Part shown: positions 45,414 to 56,300 of the stretch, piece by piece
Position numbering within the stretch: the stretch's first letter is position 1
How the letters are laid out: each line of letters begins with the position of its first letter
DNA from: JANSWY01 sp965243755
Lineage (GTDB): Bacteria; Bacteroidota; Bacteroidia; Cytophagales; Cyclobacteriaceae
Reading direction: 5' to 3'
Assembly: GCA_965243755.1 (NCBI GenBank)
Contig: CBDEVW010000007.1
Span: forward strand, 248,001-312,000
Length of the DNA: 64,000 bases
Program-made: the position numbers and the translations under genes
Notes under the pieces: generated by a model
The model's database searches: none
Told to the model about the DNA's origin: nothing
What the model saw: the letters and a program-made list of their open reading frames with translations, nothing else

Positions 45414-46316
45414 TTAACCGTAGATATCCTTTGCTACCCTGTAGGTATTGGCATGGGCCTCAATGATGTCTGTAATCCTGTGACTGTACCCCCCTCCCAT
45501 GCTCACCGCGACCGGGATGTTTCTTTTTTCACATTCCTGAAAGACCAGCTCATCTCTCTTTTTGCAACCGTCTTTGGTGAGGGCCAGTCTTCCCAGTTTA
45601 TCTGAGGCGATCACATCCACACCACTTAGATAAAAGGCAATATCAGGTTGCTGCTCTTCCAATAAGCCGGGCAATACCTGCATCAACTTCTCAAGGTATG
45701 CTTTGTCGGTAGTCTTGTCCGGCAATCCTATGTCCAGGTCAGATTGCTCTTTTTGCAAGGGATAGTTGTGCTGACAGTGCATGCTGAAGGTAAACACCCT
45801 CGGTTCATCCCTGAATATGCTGGCAGTACCATTGCCCTGATGCACATCCAGGTCGATGATCAGTATTTTATTGACCTCCTGCCGGTGCAATAATTCATTG
45901 GAAGCAATTGCTATGTCGTTGAAGATGCAAAACCCCTCCCCTTTGTCGGCAAACGCATGGTGCGTACCTCCGGCAATATTCAGTGAAACACCATCCTGCA
46001 TGGCGTGATACGCACATTCCAGGGTGCCATGCGCGATGTGTCTGCCACGCTCTACCAGCGACTGATGGAATGGGAAGCCTGTTGCCCTGATCTCTTTTCG
46101 GGACAATGACCCGGATTTGAGCTTGTTCAAGTAATCTGCAGTGTGTGTTCTCAGGATTTGCTCTTCTGACAATCGCTGAGGATGAAAAAAGTCATTTTCT
46201 GAAAGTGTCCCTTCATACAATAGCTGCTGGGGCAACAGCTCATATTTCTCCATCGGGAACCGGTGATTTGCCGGCAACTGCTGATATACATATATAGGAC
46301 TGAACGCTACTTTCAT
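45414..46316 (-). CDS. Histone deacetylase-like amidohydrolase
   Basis: This 300-residue enzyme has the class II HDAC/acetoin-utilisation-like motifs: GGTHHAFADKGEGFCIFND (His-His charge relay), DLDVHQGNGTA (zinc ligands Asp and His) and the late MGGGYS tyrosine loop. It probably removes acetyl groups from small molecules (polyamines) or proteins in the cytoplasm. A candidate -7 element lies about 55 bases upstream. It is an independent unit. Confidence 0.92.
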   Translation of the reverse strand: MKVAFSPIYVYQQLPANHRFPMEKYELLPQQLLYEGTLSENDFFHPQRLSEEQILRTHTADYLNKLKSGSLSRKEIRATGFPFHQSLVERGRHIAHGTLECAYHAMQDGVSLNIAGGTHHAFADKGEGFCIFNDIAIASNELLHRQEVNKILIIDLDVHQGNGTASIFRDEPRVFTFSMHCQHNYPLQKEQSDLDIGLPDKTTDKAYLEKLMQVLPGLLEEQQPDIAFYLSGVDVIASDKLGRLALTKDGCKKRDELVFQECEKRNIPVAVSMGGGYSHRITDIIEAHANTYRVAKDIYG

Positions 46317-46366
46317 TTTGACCTCTGAATGGAAACCTGAAATCAGGTGATTAGTTTCATCGGGCC

Positions 46367-46374
46367 CAAAAATA
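46367..46374 (-). promoter_or_regulatory. Candidate -7 element (TATTTTTG)
   Basis: The minus strand reads TATTTTTG, matching TAnnTTTG, 51 bases before the start of the HDAC-like gene. It follows directly after the hairpin that ends the upstream permease gene, so an independent promoter is plausible. Confidence 0.4.
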
Positions 46375-46397
46375 AATAAGGAATGTGAAGAAAGCGT

Positions 46398-46426
46398 AAA
46401 GCCACCTTCGGATTAGAGGTGGCTTT
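46398..46426 (-). terminator. Hairpin terminator after the ABC permease
   Basis: AAAGCCACCT and AGGTGGCTTT form a perfect ten-base stem with a nine-base loop. It lies 88 bases after the permease stop codon on the minus strand; the T run is weak. Confidence 0.6.
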
Positions 46427-46514
46427 AACAACTCAAAAAAAGATCAGTAGCTCTGTACTACTGACGAGCCTAAAGTGAACATAAGAGGCCCATTATGAAC
46501 GAGTGAACTCACAC

Positions 46515-48896
46515 TTATTCATTTCTTAATGACATGACCGGGTTTTCGCGTGCAGCTTTTAAAATGATGGAAGCTGTCGTCAGGATCCCGATTCCGCTGA
46601 TCAACAATACTGATACCACCAGGGTAAGTGCACCAATATCAATGTGATAAGCATATATTTCTTCTAATAATGTGGTACAGAGGAAATATCCCCCTACTGC
46701 ACCAAGAACGCCAGCAATGATCAATAGCAGTGAAAAGCTCTTGCTTAGTAGTGTAACAATGTTGGCAACAGAAGCCCCTAGTGTTTTCCTGATTCCAATC
46801 TCTTTTATTCGTTTTCTTACACTCAAAGACGCCAGTGCGAAGATGCCGGATACCGAAAGCAAGCCTCCTAAAACTGTCAGGAAAATAAAGATCTGTTTGA
46901 GGTTCTGGTTGGTGTCTCTGATGTTTCCAAGGGTCATATCCTCCTGATACTGACTATTGAACGGCTTGGTGGGGATCACCTCTTTCCAGATCTCCTCAAC
47001 ACCTGCCTGCACGGTCTTCAGGTCATTGTTGCCCGCCCTTACCAGCATCAACTGATATTCATGTGGTTTTGAAACATAAAACACAAATGGTTCCGGCTCC
47101 TTCGATCTGAATAAGTTATCTACATGGTTTTCAATGACGCCCACAATTTTCATTTTCACCTCTCTGATCTCAATGGTCTGATTGATGGGGTCGCTGAGTT
47201 TGGTTTTCTTCACAAAAGCTTCATTGACGACCGCAGACCGGGTGACATCCTGGGCATAATCGGGGTTGAGAAACCTTCCCTGCACGAGCTTTAGTCCCAT
47301 GGTCTCAAAAAAGTGCTCGCCTACTTCAATGTGCTGCACCTCATACTCGGTGGTGTCCACCTTGATAGGAAACGGGTAACTGCTCCACCCCAGCTGGTGA
47401 TGGGTAATGGCCACCTGTTCTACGTTGGGCAACTGCAGTACCCTGGACTTGAGCACCCGGTATTCTTCTTCGCTTTGAATGTTCACTGTCAACACCCTGT
47501 CCATGTCATACCCATAGTTGAGGCTCTCCTGGAATTTGGTGTTTTGTGTGAATACGATCCCATTGATCAGCACGATCACCGAAATGGCAAACTGTCCCGC
47601 CACCAATACCCGGGTGAAGATGTTGGCGCCTTTTTGTTTGGTGTCTCCCTTCAGCAGTGAAACCGGTCTGTATTTACTATTGTGTAATGCCGGATATAAA
47701 CCTGCAATCAGCGAGGACAAAATGACCAGCATCAACAGGGTAAAAATGAGGTTGAGCCCATTCAGGTCTTCCAGACCGTAGGTAAGGTTCCACATATCGG
47801 AAAATGCCGGTACAATAAACCTCGACATGATCACCCCGGCAATCATCGCCAGGAATATGGTGATCACCATCTCAAAGACAAACTGAGAAACCACCTGCCT
47901 TCTGGTAGCCCCTACCACCTTCCGGATCCCGACTTCCTTGAACCTTTTGGCCGTTATGGCAATGGTGGTGTTGGTCAGGTTAAAGCAGGCAATTAACAAA
48001 ATCATGCCGGCCATGGTAGTGAATACAATCAATGGCACAATGCTGATCCTGAGGTTGATCTGGGACCAGTTGACATCATCCTGATTGGTCTTTTCTGAAA
48101 ATGCATGCAATTGGTAAGCCTGCACGTTCTGGTCTTTCTTCTTCTCATTGCGAAGGGCCACATACTTTGACATCAGAGAAGACATGGCTTCCGGGTTGGC
48201 CTGTTTGTCCAGCTGAAGAAAAACCACCGGGTCCCTCCAGTCGCCCCACTCCGAACTGGTAAGGCTGTAGATGTCCATGAAATGCTCTATCCGCAGCATC
48301 ATATTGAACTCAATGGAACTGTTGAGTGGTGGCTTTTGTACCACCGCCCCTACCTTCAGGCTTACCTCATGCTGGTTGGGGAAATTGAATGTCAGCACCT
48401 CGCCAATGGGGTTTTCATCCCCAAAGTACTTCTGTGCCAGCGACTCACTGATCACCACTGCATCCTTATTTTTAAAACTTTTGAGGTCACCTTTCACCAG
48501 TTTCAAATCAAACATGTCGTAGAAGGTGCTGTCAGCAAAAACAATGGATTCATTAAAAGCCTTCTCCCCAAACCTGACATATCCACCACCAAACTGGTAC
48601 CGGGTATACTTTTCTATGCCGGCAATGGTCGTGGCAATGGCTGGCCCCAGGTTGATGGGTGCATTGACATTTTGAAAGGGTTGCCCATTGGGATCCAACA
48701 GGTGCGTATGAATGCGGTAGGTCCGGTCAATCTTTTCTCCTTTAAATGAACTGTCAAATTCAATATTAAAAGCGAGCAGCAGATAAGCCGTAATGCAGCA
48801 GGCCAATGCAATTCCTAATCCGAAGGTATTGATGAGTACGTAGCTTTTGTTCTTTAACAAACTTCTGAAAGCTACTTTGAAGTAATTTTTAAGCAT
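46515..48896 (-). CDS. FtsX/MacB-type ABC transporter permease
   Basis: This 793-residue protein has eight membrane helices in two blocks of the FtsX fold. The first block has a helix at about 20-42, then a MacB-like periplasmic core (about 50-260) and three helices (about 285-405). The second half begins near residue 430 with a second periplasmic core and ends with three helices (about 675-785, GIFALASLSVRKRIKEIGIRKTLGAS). Bacteroidota have many such permeases for lipoprotein, peptide or antibiotic export. No ATPase partner gene is adjacent. The GC content looks higher than in neighbouring genes. Confidence 0.9.
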   Translation of the reverse strand: MLKNYFKVAFRSLLKNKSYVLINTFGLGIALACCITAYLLLAFNIEFDSSFKGEKIDRTYRIHTHLLDPNGQPFQNVNAPINLGPAIATTIAGIEKYTRYQFGGGYVRFGEKAFNESIVFADSTFYDMFDLKLVKGDLKSFKNKDAVVISESLAQKYFGDENPIGEVLTFNFPNQHEVSLKVGAVVQKPPLNSSIEFNMMLRIEHFMDIYSLTSSEWGDWRDPVVFLQLDKQANPEAMSSLMSKYVALRNEKKKDQNVQAYQLHAFSEKTNQDDVNWSQINLRISIVPLIVFTTMAGMILLIACFNLTNTTIAITAKRFKEVGIRKVVGATRRQVVSQFVFEMVITIFLAMIAGVIMSRFIVPAFSDMWNLTYGLEDLNGLNLIFTLLMLVILSSLIAGLYPALHNSKYRPVSLLKGDTKQKGANIFTRVLVAGQFAISVIVLINGIVFTQNTKFQESLNYGYDMDRVLTVNIQSEEEYRVLKSRVLQLPNVEQVAITHHQLGWSSYPFPIKVDTTEYEVQHIEVGEHFFETMGLKLVQGRFLNPDYAQDVTRSAVVNEAFVKKTKLSDPINQTIEIREVKMKIVGVIENHVDNLFRSKEPEPFVFYVSKPHEYQLMLVRAGNNDLKTVQAGVEEIWKEVIPTKPFNSQYQEDMTLGNIRDTNQNLKQIFIFLTVLGGLLSVSGIFALASLSVRKRIKEIGIRKTLGASVANIVTLLSKSFSLLLIIAGVLGAVGGYFLCTTLLEEIYAYHIDIGALTLVVSVLLISGIGILTTASIILKAARENPVMSLRNE

Positions 48897-49275
48897 TTTA
48901 TTTTGAGTTTTTGACGCTTATCAATGTTACGACAATTCTTGCTTACAAATGTCACGTGGGGGTAAAAGGTTGTCACGAAATGTCTGGGTTTTGGGTTTAG
49001 GGTTTTGAGTTTAGAGTTTAGGGTTTGGGGTTTTGAGTTTGGGGTTTTGAGTTTGGAGTTTTGGGTTTGGGGTTTTGAGTTTGGGGTTTTGAGTTTGGAG
49101 TTTTGGGTTTGGGGTTTGGAGTTTTGGGTTTTGAGTTTGGAGTTTTGAGCTTGGAATCTGAATTTGGAATTGGGGGGCTATTGGTTTCGTTTGTGGGTTG
49201 TAAAAAGCGGGGGCAAACTTTTAATTTCATCAAAATTAGGTCTAGATTCCGGTATCAAACTTTATTCTCTGTATC
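48897..49275. other. Divergent intergenic region with heptamer repeat
   Basis: This 379-base region lies between the leftward permease and the rightward floA gene. About half of it is the G/T-rich heptamer repeat; the rest shows no convincing promoter element. The repeat is not a gene, although one frame stays open through it. Confidence 0.7.
48986..49153 (+). repeat. 24 tandem G(G/A)GTTT(T/G/A) heptamers
   Basis: The tract is an uninterrupted 7-base period of 24 units (168 bases), for example GGGTTTT, GGGTTTA, GAGTTTG and GGGTTTG. Degenerate copies follow to about 49177. The G-rich strand resembles plant-type telomere repeats and has many GGG or GGGG runs, so G-quadruplexes are possible. 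Variation among units shows a regular two- or three-unit higher-order pattern (GGGTTTG GGGTTTT GAGTTTG), a sign of past block duplications. Confidence 0.92.
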
Positions 49276-50190
49276 ATGCCTATTGAATTGATCCTGTTTG
49301 CTGCAGGTGCTTTTGCTTTTATGTGGATTGTGTTTACGATCATCCCTGTTAACCTCTGGATCACGGCGCAGTTTACGGGTGTCCGTGTGGGGTTGTTTGA
49401 GTTGGTTTTTATGCGGTTCCGGAAGGTGCCTCCCAAGCTGATCGTCAGGTCGCTGATCCTGGCCAGAAAGGCTGGCTTGCAGGAAGTCACGACCGAACTG
49501 CTGGAAACGCACTACCTGGCCAAAGGCAACATGGTGAATGTCATCAAGGCACTGATTGTGGCGGATAAGGCCAACCTTAACATGAACTTTAAGCAGGCAG
49601 CAGCCATTGACCTTGCGGGTCGTGATGTGTTGAATGCGGTGCAGATATCTGTAACCCCCTACATCATTACTGTGCCGGCCATCACGGGTGTGTCACCAGA
49701 TGGTATACAGCTGATCGCCGAGGCATTGGTGACGGTGCGTACCAACATCACCCAGCTGGTAGGTGGAGCCGGAGAAGAGACGATCAAAGCCCGGGTTGGA
49801 CAAGGCATCATCAGCCGCATCGGTGCGGCAGGCAACTACCTGGAGATCCTGGAGAAGCCGGAAGAAATCTCCAAAAAAGTACTGGAAAACGGACTGGATG
49901 CCGGTACGGCGTTTGAGATCCTGTCCATTGATATTGCAGACATCAGCATAGGAGAAAACATTGGGGCCAAGCTCCAAATTGACCAGGCCGGTGCTGACCT
50001 GGACATTGCCAACGCCAAAGCAGAAGAAAGGCGTGCCATGGCAGTGGCCCTGGAGCAGGAGATGTCTGCCAGGGTGCAGGAAGCCCGCGCCCAGGTGATT
50101 CTGGCAGAAGCCGAAATCCCCGCAGCACTGTCGGATGCCTTTAGAAAAGGTGTGCTGATGAAAGGATTTAAGCCGAAAGGGAAGAAATGA
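49276..50190 (+). CDS. floA: Flotillin-like protein FloA (UPF0365)
   Basis: This 304-residue protein has an N-terminal membrane hairpin (about 3-28, ELILFAAGAFAFMWIVFTIIPVNLWI) and a band-7/SPFH-like domain with the FloA hallmarks AIDLAGRDVLNAVQ, VGGAGEETIKARVG, LDAGTAFEILSIDIADI and AKAEERRAMAVA. FloA forms membrane foci that organise functional microdomains. It is about 25 residues shorter than Bacillus subtilis FloA at the C-terminus. It stands alone, with no nfeD partner gene in view. Confidence 0.94.
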   Translation: MPIELILFAAGAFAFMWIVFTIIPVNLWITAQFTGVRVGLFELVFMRFRKVPPKLIVRSLILARKAGLQEVTTELLETHYLAKGNMVNVIKALIVADKANLNMNFKQAAAIDLAGRDVLNAVQISVTPYIITVPAITGVSPDGIQLIAEALVTVRTNITQLVGGAGEETIKARVGQGIISRIGAAGNYLEILEKPEEISKKVLENGLDAGTAFEILSIDIADISIGENIGAKLQIDQAGADLDIANAKAEERRAMAVALEQEMSARVQEARAQVILAEAEIPAALSDAFRKGVLMKGFKPKGKK

Positions 50191-50204
50191 TTAGGAATCA
50201 TTTC
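50184..50204 (+). terminator. Possible terminator hairpin at floA stop
   Basis: GAAATGATT (50184-50192) and AATCATTTC (50196-50204) form a perfect nine-base stem with a three-base loop that includes the stop codon. No T run follows, so termination is uncertain. Confidence 0.35.
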
Positions 50205-50308
50205 TGTTGGGCACTGGTAGATATACTAAAGCCTTCAGCTGTATCCTTTCACCATACATGTGAATCCCAAATCCTGCATGAATAATCTGCGTGGAAAGAT
50301 TATAAAGC

Positions 50309-50325
50309 AAAAAGCGATTAATCGC
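50309..50325 (-). terminator. Possible terminator after the SprB-repeat gene
   Basis: The minus strand reads GCGATTAATCGC (50325-50314) followed by TTTTTG. The stem is short (four to five pairs) but the T run fits a simple terminator 33 bases after the stop codon of the giant gene. Confidence 0.45.
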
Positions 50326-50357
50326 CTGGTTTAGAAATAGTTAAATTGGTGGAGTTC

Positions 50358-53300
50358 CTATTTTACGATAACCTTTTTTACCTGAACATGTTCACCAGCG
50401 GTTATCAAAAGTAAGTAGATACCAGCTACCAGATTCCTTTCTCGAATGTTAAAGTAGTGAGTGGTTTTATGCAGATCATTTTTTTGGGAATCAATCTGAT
50501 TTCTCTCGAAATCATAAAAACTTATCTTCGCAGGTGATGGCTTGCTGAGTTTTACTTCAACTTCAAAATCCCCGATTGTTGGATTTGGAGAAATTAATGA
50601 TTCTAGGATTACAACCTCTCTTTGTTGTTTCTCAGTCCATCGACCTTCCGCAACAGATTCATGATCATGAACTTCAACCAGTTGTTCTATGAAATCAACA
50701 CAACCTTCGTCATAGGCTTTCATGCCAAACTTATAAATGCCGGGACTGTTAAAAACTACCTCTTGATAAAAAAGGGATTCGTCTGCTGTAAGTAATTCAA
50801 TGGAATCCGGGAGAACCCATTCAACATGTTGAGGTACCGGCCAGGATATGTCAATAAAAATAATGGTGTCCCCTGTTTCAATTTCACTATCGAATACAAA
50901 GTCAGCATTTAGTGGATTTTCTAATGCTGTAACCGTAAATGATGTGCTTGCCTGGCAACCATCATCATCAGTCGCTATAACATTATAATCTCCACCTTCC
51001 AAAGCATCGAAAGTATTCCCTGAGGTCACTAATACATCATTAAAATACCAGCTGACATTAGCCCAATTACCATCTGGTTCATACCTAAAATTTGACCCAT
51101 TGCATATAGTAGTTTCTTTCGGAATGCCGGTAATGTATTTTTGCTCTGGACCGTACAGTTGGTAAGTTTCCTCGAACAAACAATTATTGCTGTCTATCAC
51201 ATTCAGATTGACTGACCCTTCAGTTAAGTTATTAATGGAATTATCTCTGCCATACTCTCCCCAATCGTATTGGTAAGGTGGTGTTCCTCCCTGCATTTCC
51301 AGAGCTATTGCACCGTCACTTCCGCCACTACATGTTGGGTGCTTCAATTGTAAATTAATTACTTCCAACTCATCGGGAGAATTTAAATAGAACACATGTT
51401 GTGTCAAGCAGTTTACTGAATCATAAACACTAACGTTATATACACCTTCTCTTAATCCTGATATTTGCTGTGTTGTTTCACCATTGGACCAGGCATACCT
51501 GTACGGTGGTGTGCCTCCATTAGGGGTAATATATATTTCTCCATCATTTTCATTAAAACATGATATGCCTTTAATATCATTTGAAGCAATCACCAATGGC
51601 AAAGGATCTTTCAATGTAAATTCTTTACTTAATATACAATTGCTATCATCTATCACTAATAGCTCAAAAGACCCAGATGACAAGGTAGTTATATGGTTAT
51701 CAACTAGTTCATTGTCAATGTAATACTGATAGTTTCCAGATCCACCTGACACGTTTATTAGAATACTTCCATCATTACTGGCGTAACAAGAAGGGTTGGT
51801 TGTGAGAAAATCATCAAATTTCATATCAGACGGACCGGTAACCTCTACTTCCCCTGTAACAGAACAAAAATTCTGATCATTGATCAAATACCGATACCTT
51901 CCTCTAGGTAATTTACTTATAACCAATTGGTCTTTTTTATCACTTAAATACTGATCATTCAACCACCAGCTTATTTCGTAGAATCCGGTTCCTCCAATTA
52001 TTTCAACCTCAATTGATCCGTCTGATGAATCTGAACATGATGTTTCTGTTATATTAACATTCCTTATTCTAAGTTCAGCTGGTTCGAGTAATTCAATTTC
52101 CCCACTTAATTCACAGCCATCTTCATCTATTATGTCAAATTGGTAAGTCCCGGCTCCAATTCCAGTTAGTGTTTTACCAACATTGCCTGTAGACCAGGTA
52201 ACTTGTGGATTGGAAGTGTTTATTAGATCAAGTGCAATGGATCCATTATTACCGCTATGACAAGTAGGAAGGTGCAGCAAGGTATCATAAATCATAATAG
52301 GAGCTTTTTCCTTAAGATATGCCTCATATGATATCTGGCAACCACCAACCTTATCCATAATTTCAATAGAATAGTTGCCTGAAGTTAGCCCATTCCCTAT
52401 TAATCCATTTTGACCATCTGGCCACTCTATATCAAATAGACCACTACCCCCATCCACAGATATTTCTATCAATCCATCAGTTCCACCCGCACAACTGGGT
52501 GGGGAATTTCTTATTGTAGAAACGGTAATTTCCTCAGGTTCATAGAGTTGAATTGTACTATCAATTGCGCAAGTAGGATCAGTTCTATCACTAATATGAA
52601 CTTTGTAGATTCCCGCTCCAATATCACTTATATAAGGGCCGATTGCTCCATTGCTCCACGATATATCATAATTACCTGAACCATTTTCAATATTAATTGC
52701 TATGCTTCCGTCCAAATTATCGTGACAAGATGGGTTGTTTTTGTTAATATTTAATATTGAAATTGGTTTATATGCGTTCAAGGAATACAATAACGTATCT
52801 ATTGTACCAATTGCGTCTTCGACTAAAAACACATAATCATGCTGATTCAATGAATCTAATGCAGCATCAATTATGTGGCTGTCTAATTTGAACCGATAAG
52901 GTAGTCTTCCTCCTGATGCTTCTAGCCGAATAAAGCCATTTGATGATTCCTTACAAGTAGGTCTTACAACCGAATCAATTGATAAAACTAAATCATCATA
53001 GGCAGGAACGTCAACAATTATTTCATTTGTGGTGCATGATTCACTGAATGCTATAATACTATATTGGCCACTAGTAAGCTCGTTTATTAATGGTGAATCA
53101 AAAAATTTGACCATACCATATGAATCGGTTACTTGATACGTATATGGTTCCCCATAAGTCTCACTTATTTCTAAATTGATACTTCCAGCCGGAATAGCTG
53201 CGGTTGCCGGAACAACGTTTCTTACAGAAATAATGGGTGGATCACTCTCTTTAACCGTTATTTTCTGAAGAGTGCTACACATATATTCATCAACAACCTG

Positions 53301-56300
53301 TAGCTCATAAACTCCTGAAAACAGTGCACTTAACTCAAATTTATCCTTATGGATCAAGCTATCAACAATGACATCTCCCGATTCTTTTTTCAGTAGTAGG
53401 TGGAAAGGAGGTTGCCCATTGAAAAAGCTTACATCCACACTTGCATTTTGTTTATTGCAGTATGCTTCTGAAGTTTGTATTTCTATTTTCAATTCTTTGG
53501 ATGAATCACTAATCAAGTCAATTGTTGGTTGGGGGTATTTACAACCTCTGGCATCAGTGATGTTTAAAAAGTATCGCCCCACTCTCAGGCTATCAATACT
53601 TTTCAAGGATCCCATAAACACAAGTTCATTGTTCAACCATTCATATTGGTATGGAGCTTCTCCTCCCTGAACATCAACAATTTCCAAAATACCAATAGGT
53701 GCATTACACACTGGGTAAGTCACCTCAATAACACTGGTTATTGGAACGGAATCAGGAGAGATGACAAACGTGGAATCATAAACGCAAGATTTATCATCTA
53801 CAATGGATAGATGGTATTGCCCAGTTCGCAAACCTTCCACTTTATTGGTAGCTGAACCTGTACTCCATTGAAATACATAAGGTTCGTACATGCCTATTGG
53901 TTCCACTTCAATTTTACCTAACTCACTTCCACATGCAGTACCTACAATTTCAACAACATCTACCTGAAAAGCTGGAGTATTAGGCACCTGTATTGATTCT
54001 TCCTTGAGACAATTAAAACTGTCAACAACAGATAATATGTATTCGCCTGGAAATAATGAATCTACTTCTGGTCCTAATAAGTAATGATGTTGGTTTTTCC
54101 AGCTAACTTCATAAGGAGGTGAACCATTAAATATATGGACATTCGCCGAACCATTTGACAAATTACAATAGGCATCAGAAATAATGGTTTCCAGTTTCAT
54201 TGGCGCAGCTTCAGTAACTTCTGCGGTAGTTTCTTTGTAGCAACCTTTGGAATCAATCACCTGGACTGTGTACGTTCCCTCTGCCAGGTTCATAGCATCA
54301 GCGATAGAACCATTTAGTGTTAGAATTCTTGTGGTTGGATCATCAGCGTTTTGAACATCAATTGATATTTCCCCATCTGCCATTTGACAATGTGCTTCAG
54401 AAATCAACTCTATATCAATTAAAATTTCCTCTGGGTTCTCCAAGATTATGGGCTCAGATTTAGCAGTACATAAATGATTATTTTCGTCCTTTAAAAAAAT
54501 ATTGTACTCTCCTGGTTCCAGACTTATAAATTCGTTAGCAGCCTGGTAGTTGTGCCCATCTATACTATATAATACTACTTCAGGTAACTGAAGGTAAGGA
54601 CTGTTAACTGAAGTATTAACTCGTATCCTACCATCACTTCCATTATGGCAGGAGACCGAATCAACTGCTTCAATTTCAATAACTAGTTCTCTTGTACTGA
54701 TGGTGATTGAATCATATGCTCTACAACCAATTGCATTCTCAACAATCAATTGATAACTACCACCTGTCAGATTAGAAATTTTGTCCTCAAGACTAATAAA
54801 GTTCACACCATCTATTGAGTACTTCAAAGCATTTTTCGCTGAGTCCAGTCCTCCATTTATGGACAAATGGAGTTCTCCGTCTTCACTACCCTTGCATGAC
54901 TCATGTTTCACTTCAGAAATGTTTAAAGATAAAGGACTAGCAGGCTCAAGAATACTTATTTCTGTTGTAAATGAGCAGGAGCTACCTTTTCTGGATGTTA
55001 TTAAACTGTAAGATCCAGACCCAACATTACTTAGGTATTGATTGGTGCTAACAATGGCATCTGACTCTAGATCTTTCCAGGTAAAATTGAATTCGCCTGG
55101 TTGCTCCAGAGAGTTCGCATTCATACCTGACAATGAACCGTTAAACAAGGCATATGCTTCTGCATATCCATCAGTCCCCCCATAACAAGATACGTTTTTA
55201 GTTTCTAATTCGACACTTAACTTTGGTCCCTCTGCCAGGTAATATGTAAATGGAATTGTACAAGATGATTGTGAAGGCGTGAATTTTGAATCTCTAATGT
55301 AAAAGTTATAGAATGATCCCCCAGGAATGTTCGATAATTGAAATTGGTTATTGAAACTACTGGAATCGAAATCTAAACCGTTTAGAGAGAATAAATATGG
55401 TGGTGTTCCTCCGCTAGCTTCAATAGTTATTGTACTACCACTTGATTCTCCATGGCAATTTGGTTGGGAGGTTTGCTCTGGTACAATTGAGACTTTTATT
55501 GGGTCAGGAGATTCCATTTCAATGTCATCAAAATAATTGTGTCCGTAAACCTTACAACACTGAAGTGAGTCTCTTAGAAATACCTTGTAAGCATTTCCAG
55601 GTTCGGTACTTGAAAGACCTGTAAAAACAACATTCTCAGCACCTTTTAACAAGATTGGGTCTTCAAGGTCTCCACCAGAAAGAATATATTGATAAGTAGA
55701 ATCTTTAAAGTACTCACCTCCTGTTGCTGAAATGGATATGCTACCATCATTACCCCCATAACAAGAAGGTTTACTTAAAGAAATCGACGAAATTCTGGCT
55801 GTATTATCAGGATTCAGAACTATTATATTCTCTAGTCTGTCGGTACAGCCGTTATCATCAATGATCTTAAAATCAAAGCTCCCGGCAGGTAGTTCCAGTT
55901 GAACACTATCTCCGTATTGAGGCTGTCTGCTAAATTCAGAACAATTTAATCCTGTAATATCAAATGGAGAAGCCAGGTCATAAGCTGACATTAGATAGCT
56001 ATAGCCATCTTCACTCACTTTTCCACCACTGGCCGTCAGTGATAGTACACCATCAGATCCGGCCATACAGCTAGGAGAAGCTATGGATACAACTTTAGCT
56101 TCTAAAGTGGGAGGAGCATTTAAGGAGAATGATAAGGAAGTTTCACATAAATCTGAAGTTGCATCTTGAAGTTCTATCGTATAAGATGCTGCCGTTAGGT
56201 TCTTAAATATAAACTCTTTGGGTTCATCATATGAAATGTTACCAACATCAACAACTTCCCCTGTGTCGCCGTTCTTCAAATACAATACATACGGATATAT

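Noticed and set aside
49018..49233. 71-residue open frame of (K-P-K-T-P-N-S)-like repeats on the minus strand
   Set aside because: It is a product of the 7-base repeat, which never creates a stop in this frame. There is no start context, signal peptide or conserved domain.
49693..50201. Several minus-strand frames opposite floA
   Set aside because: They are antisense shadows caused by the GC-rich codon pattern of floA.
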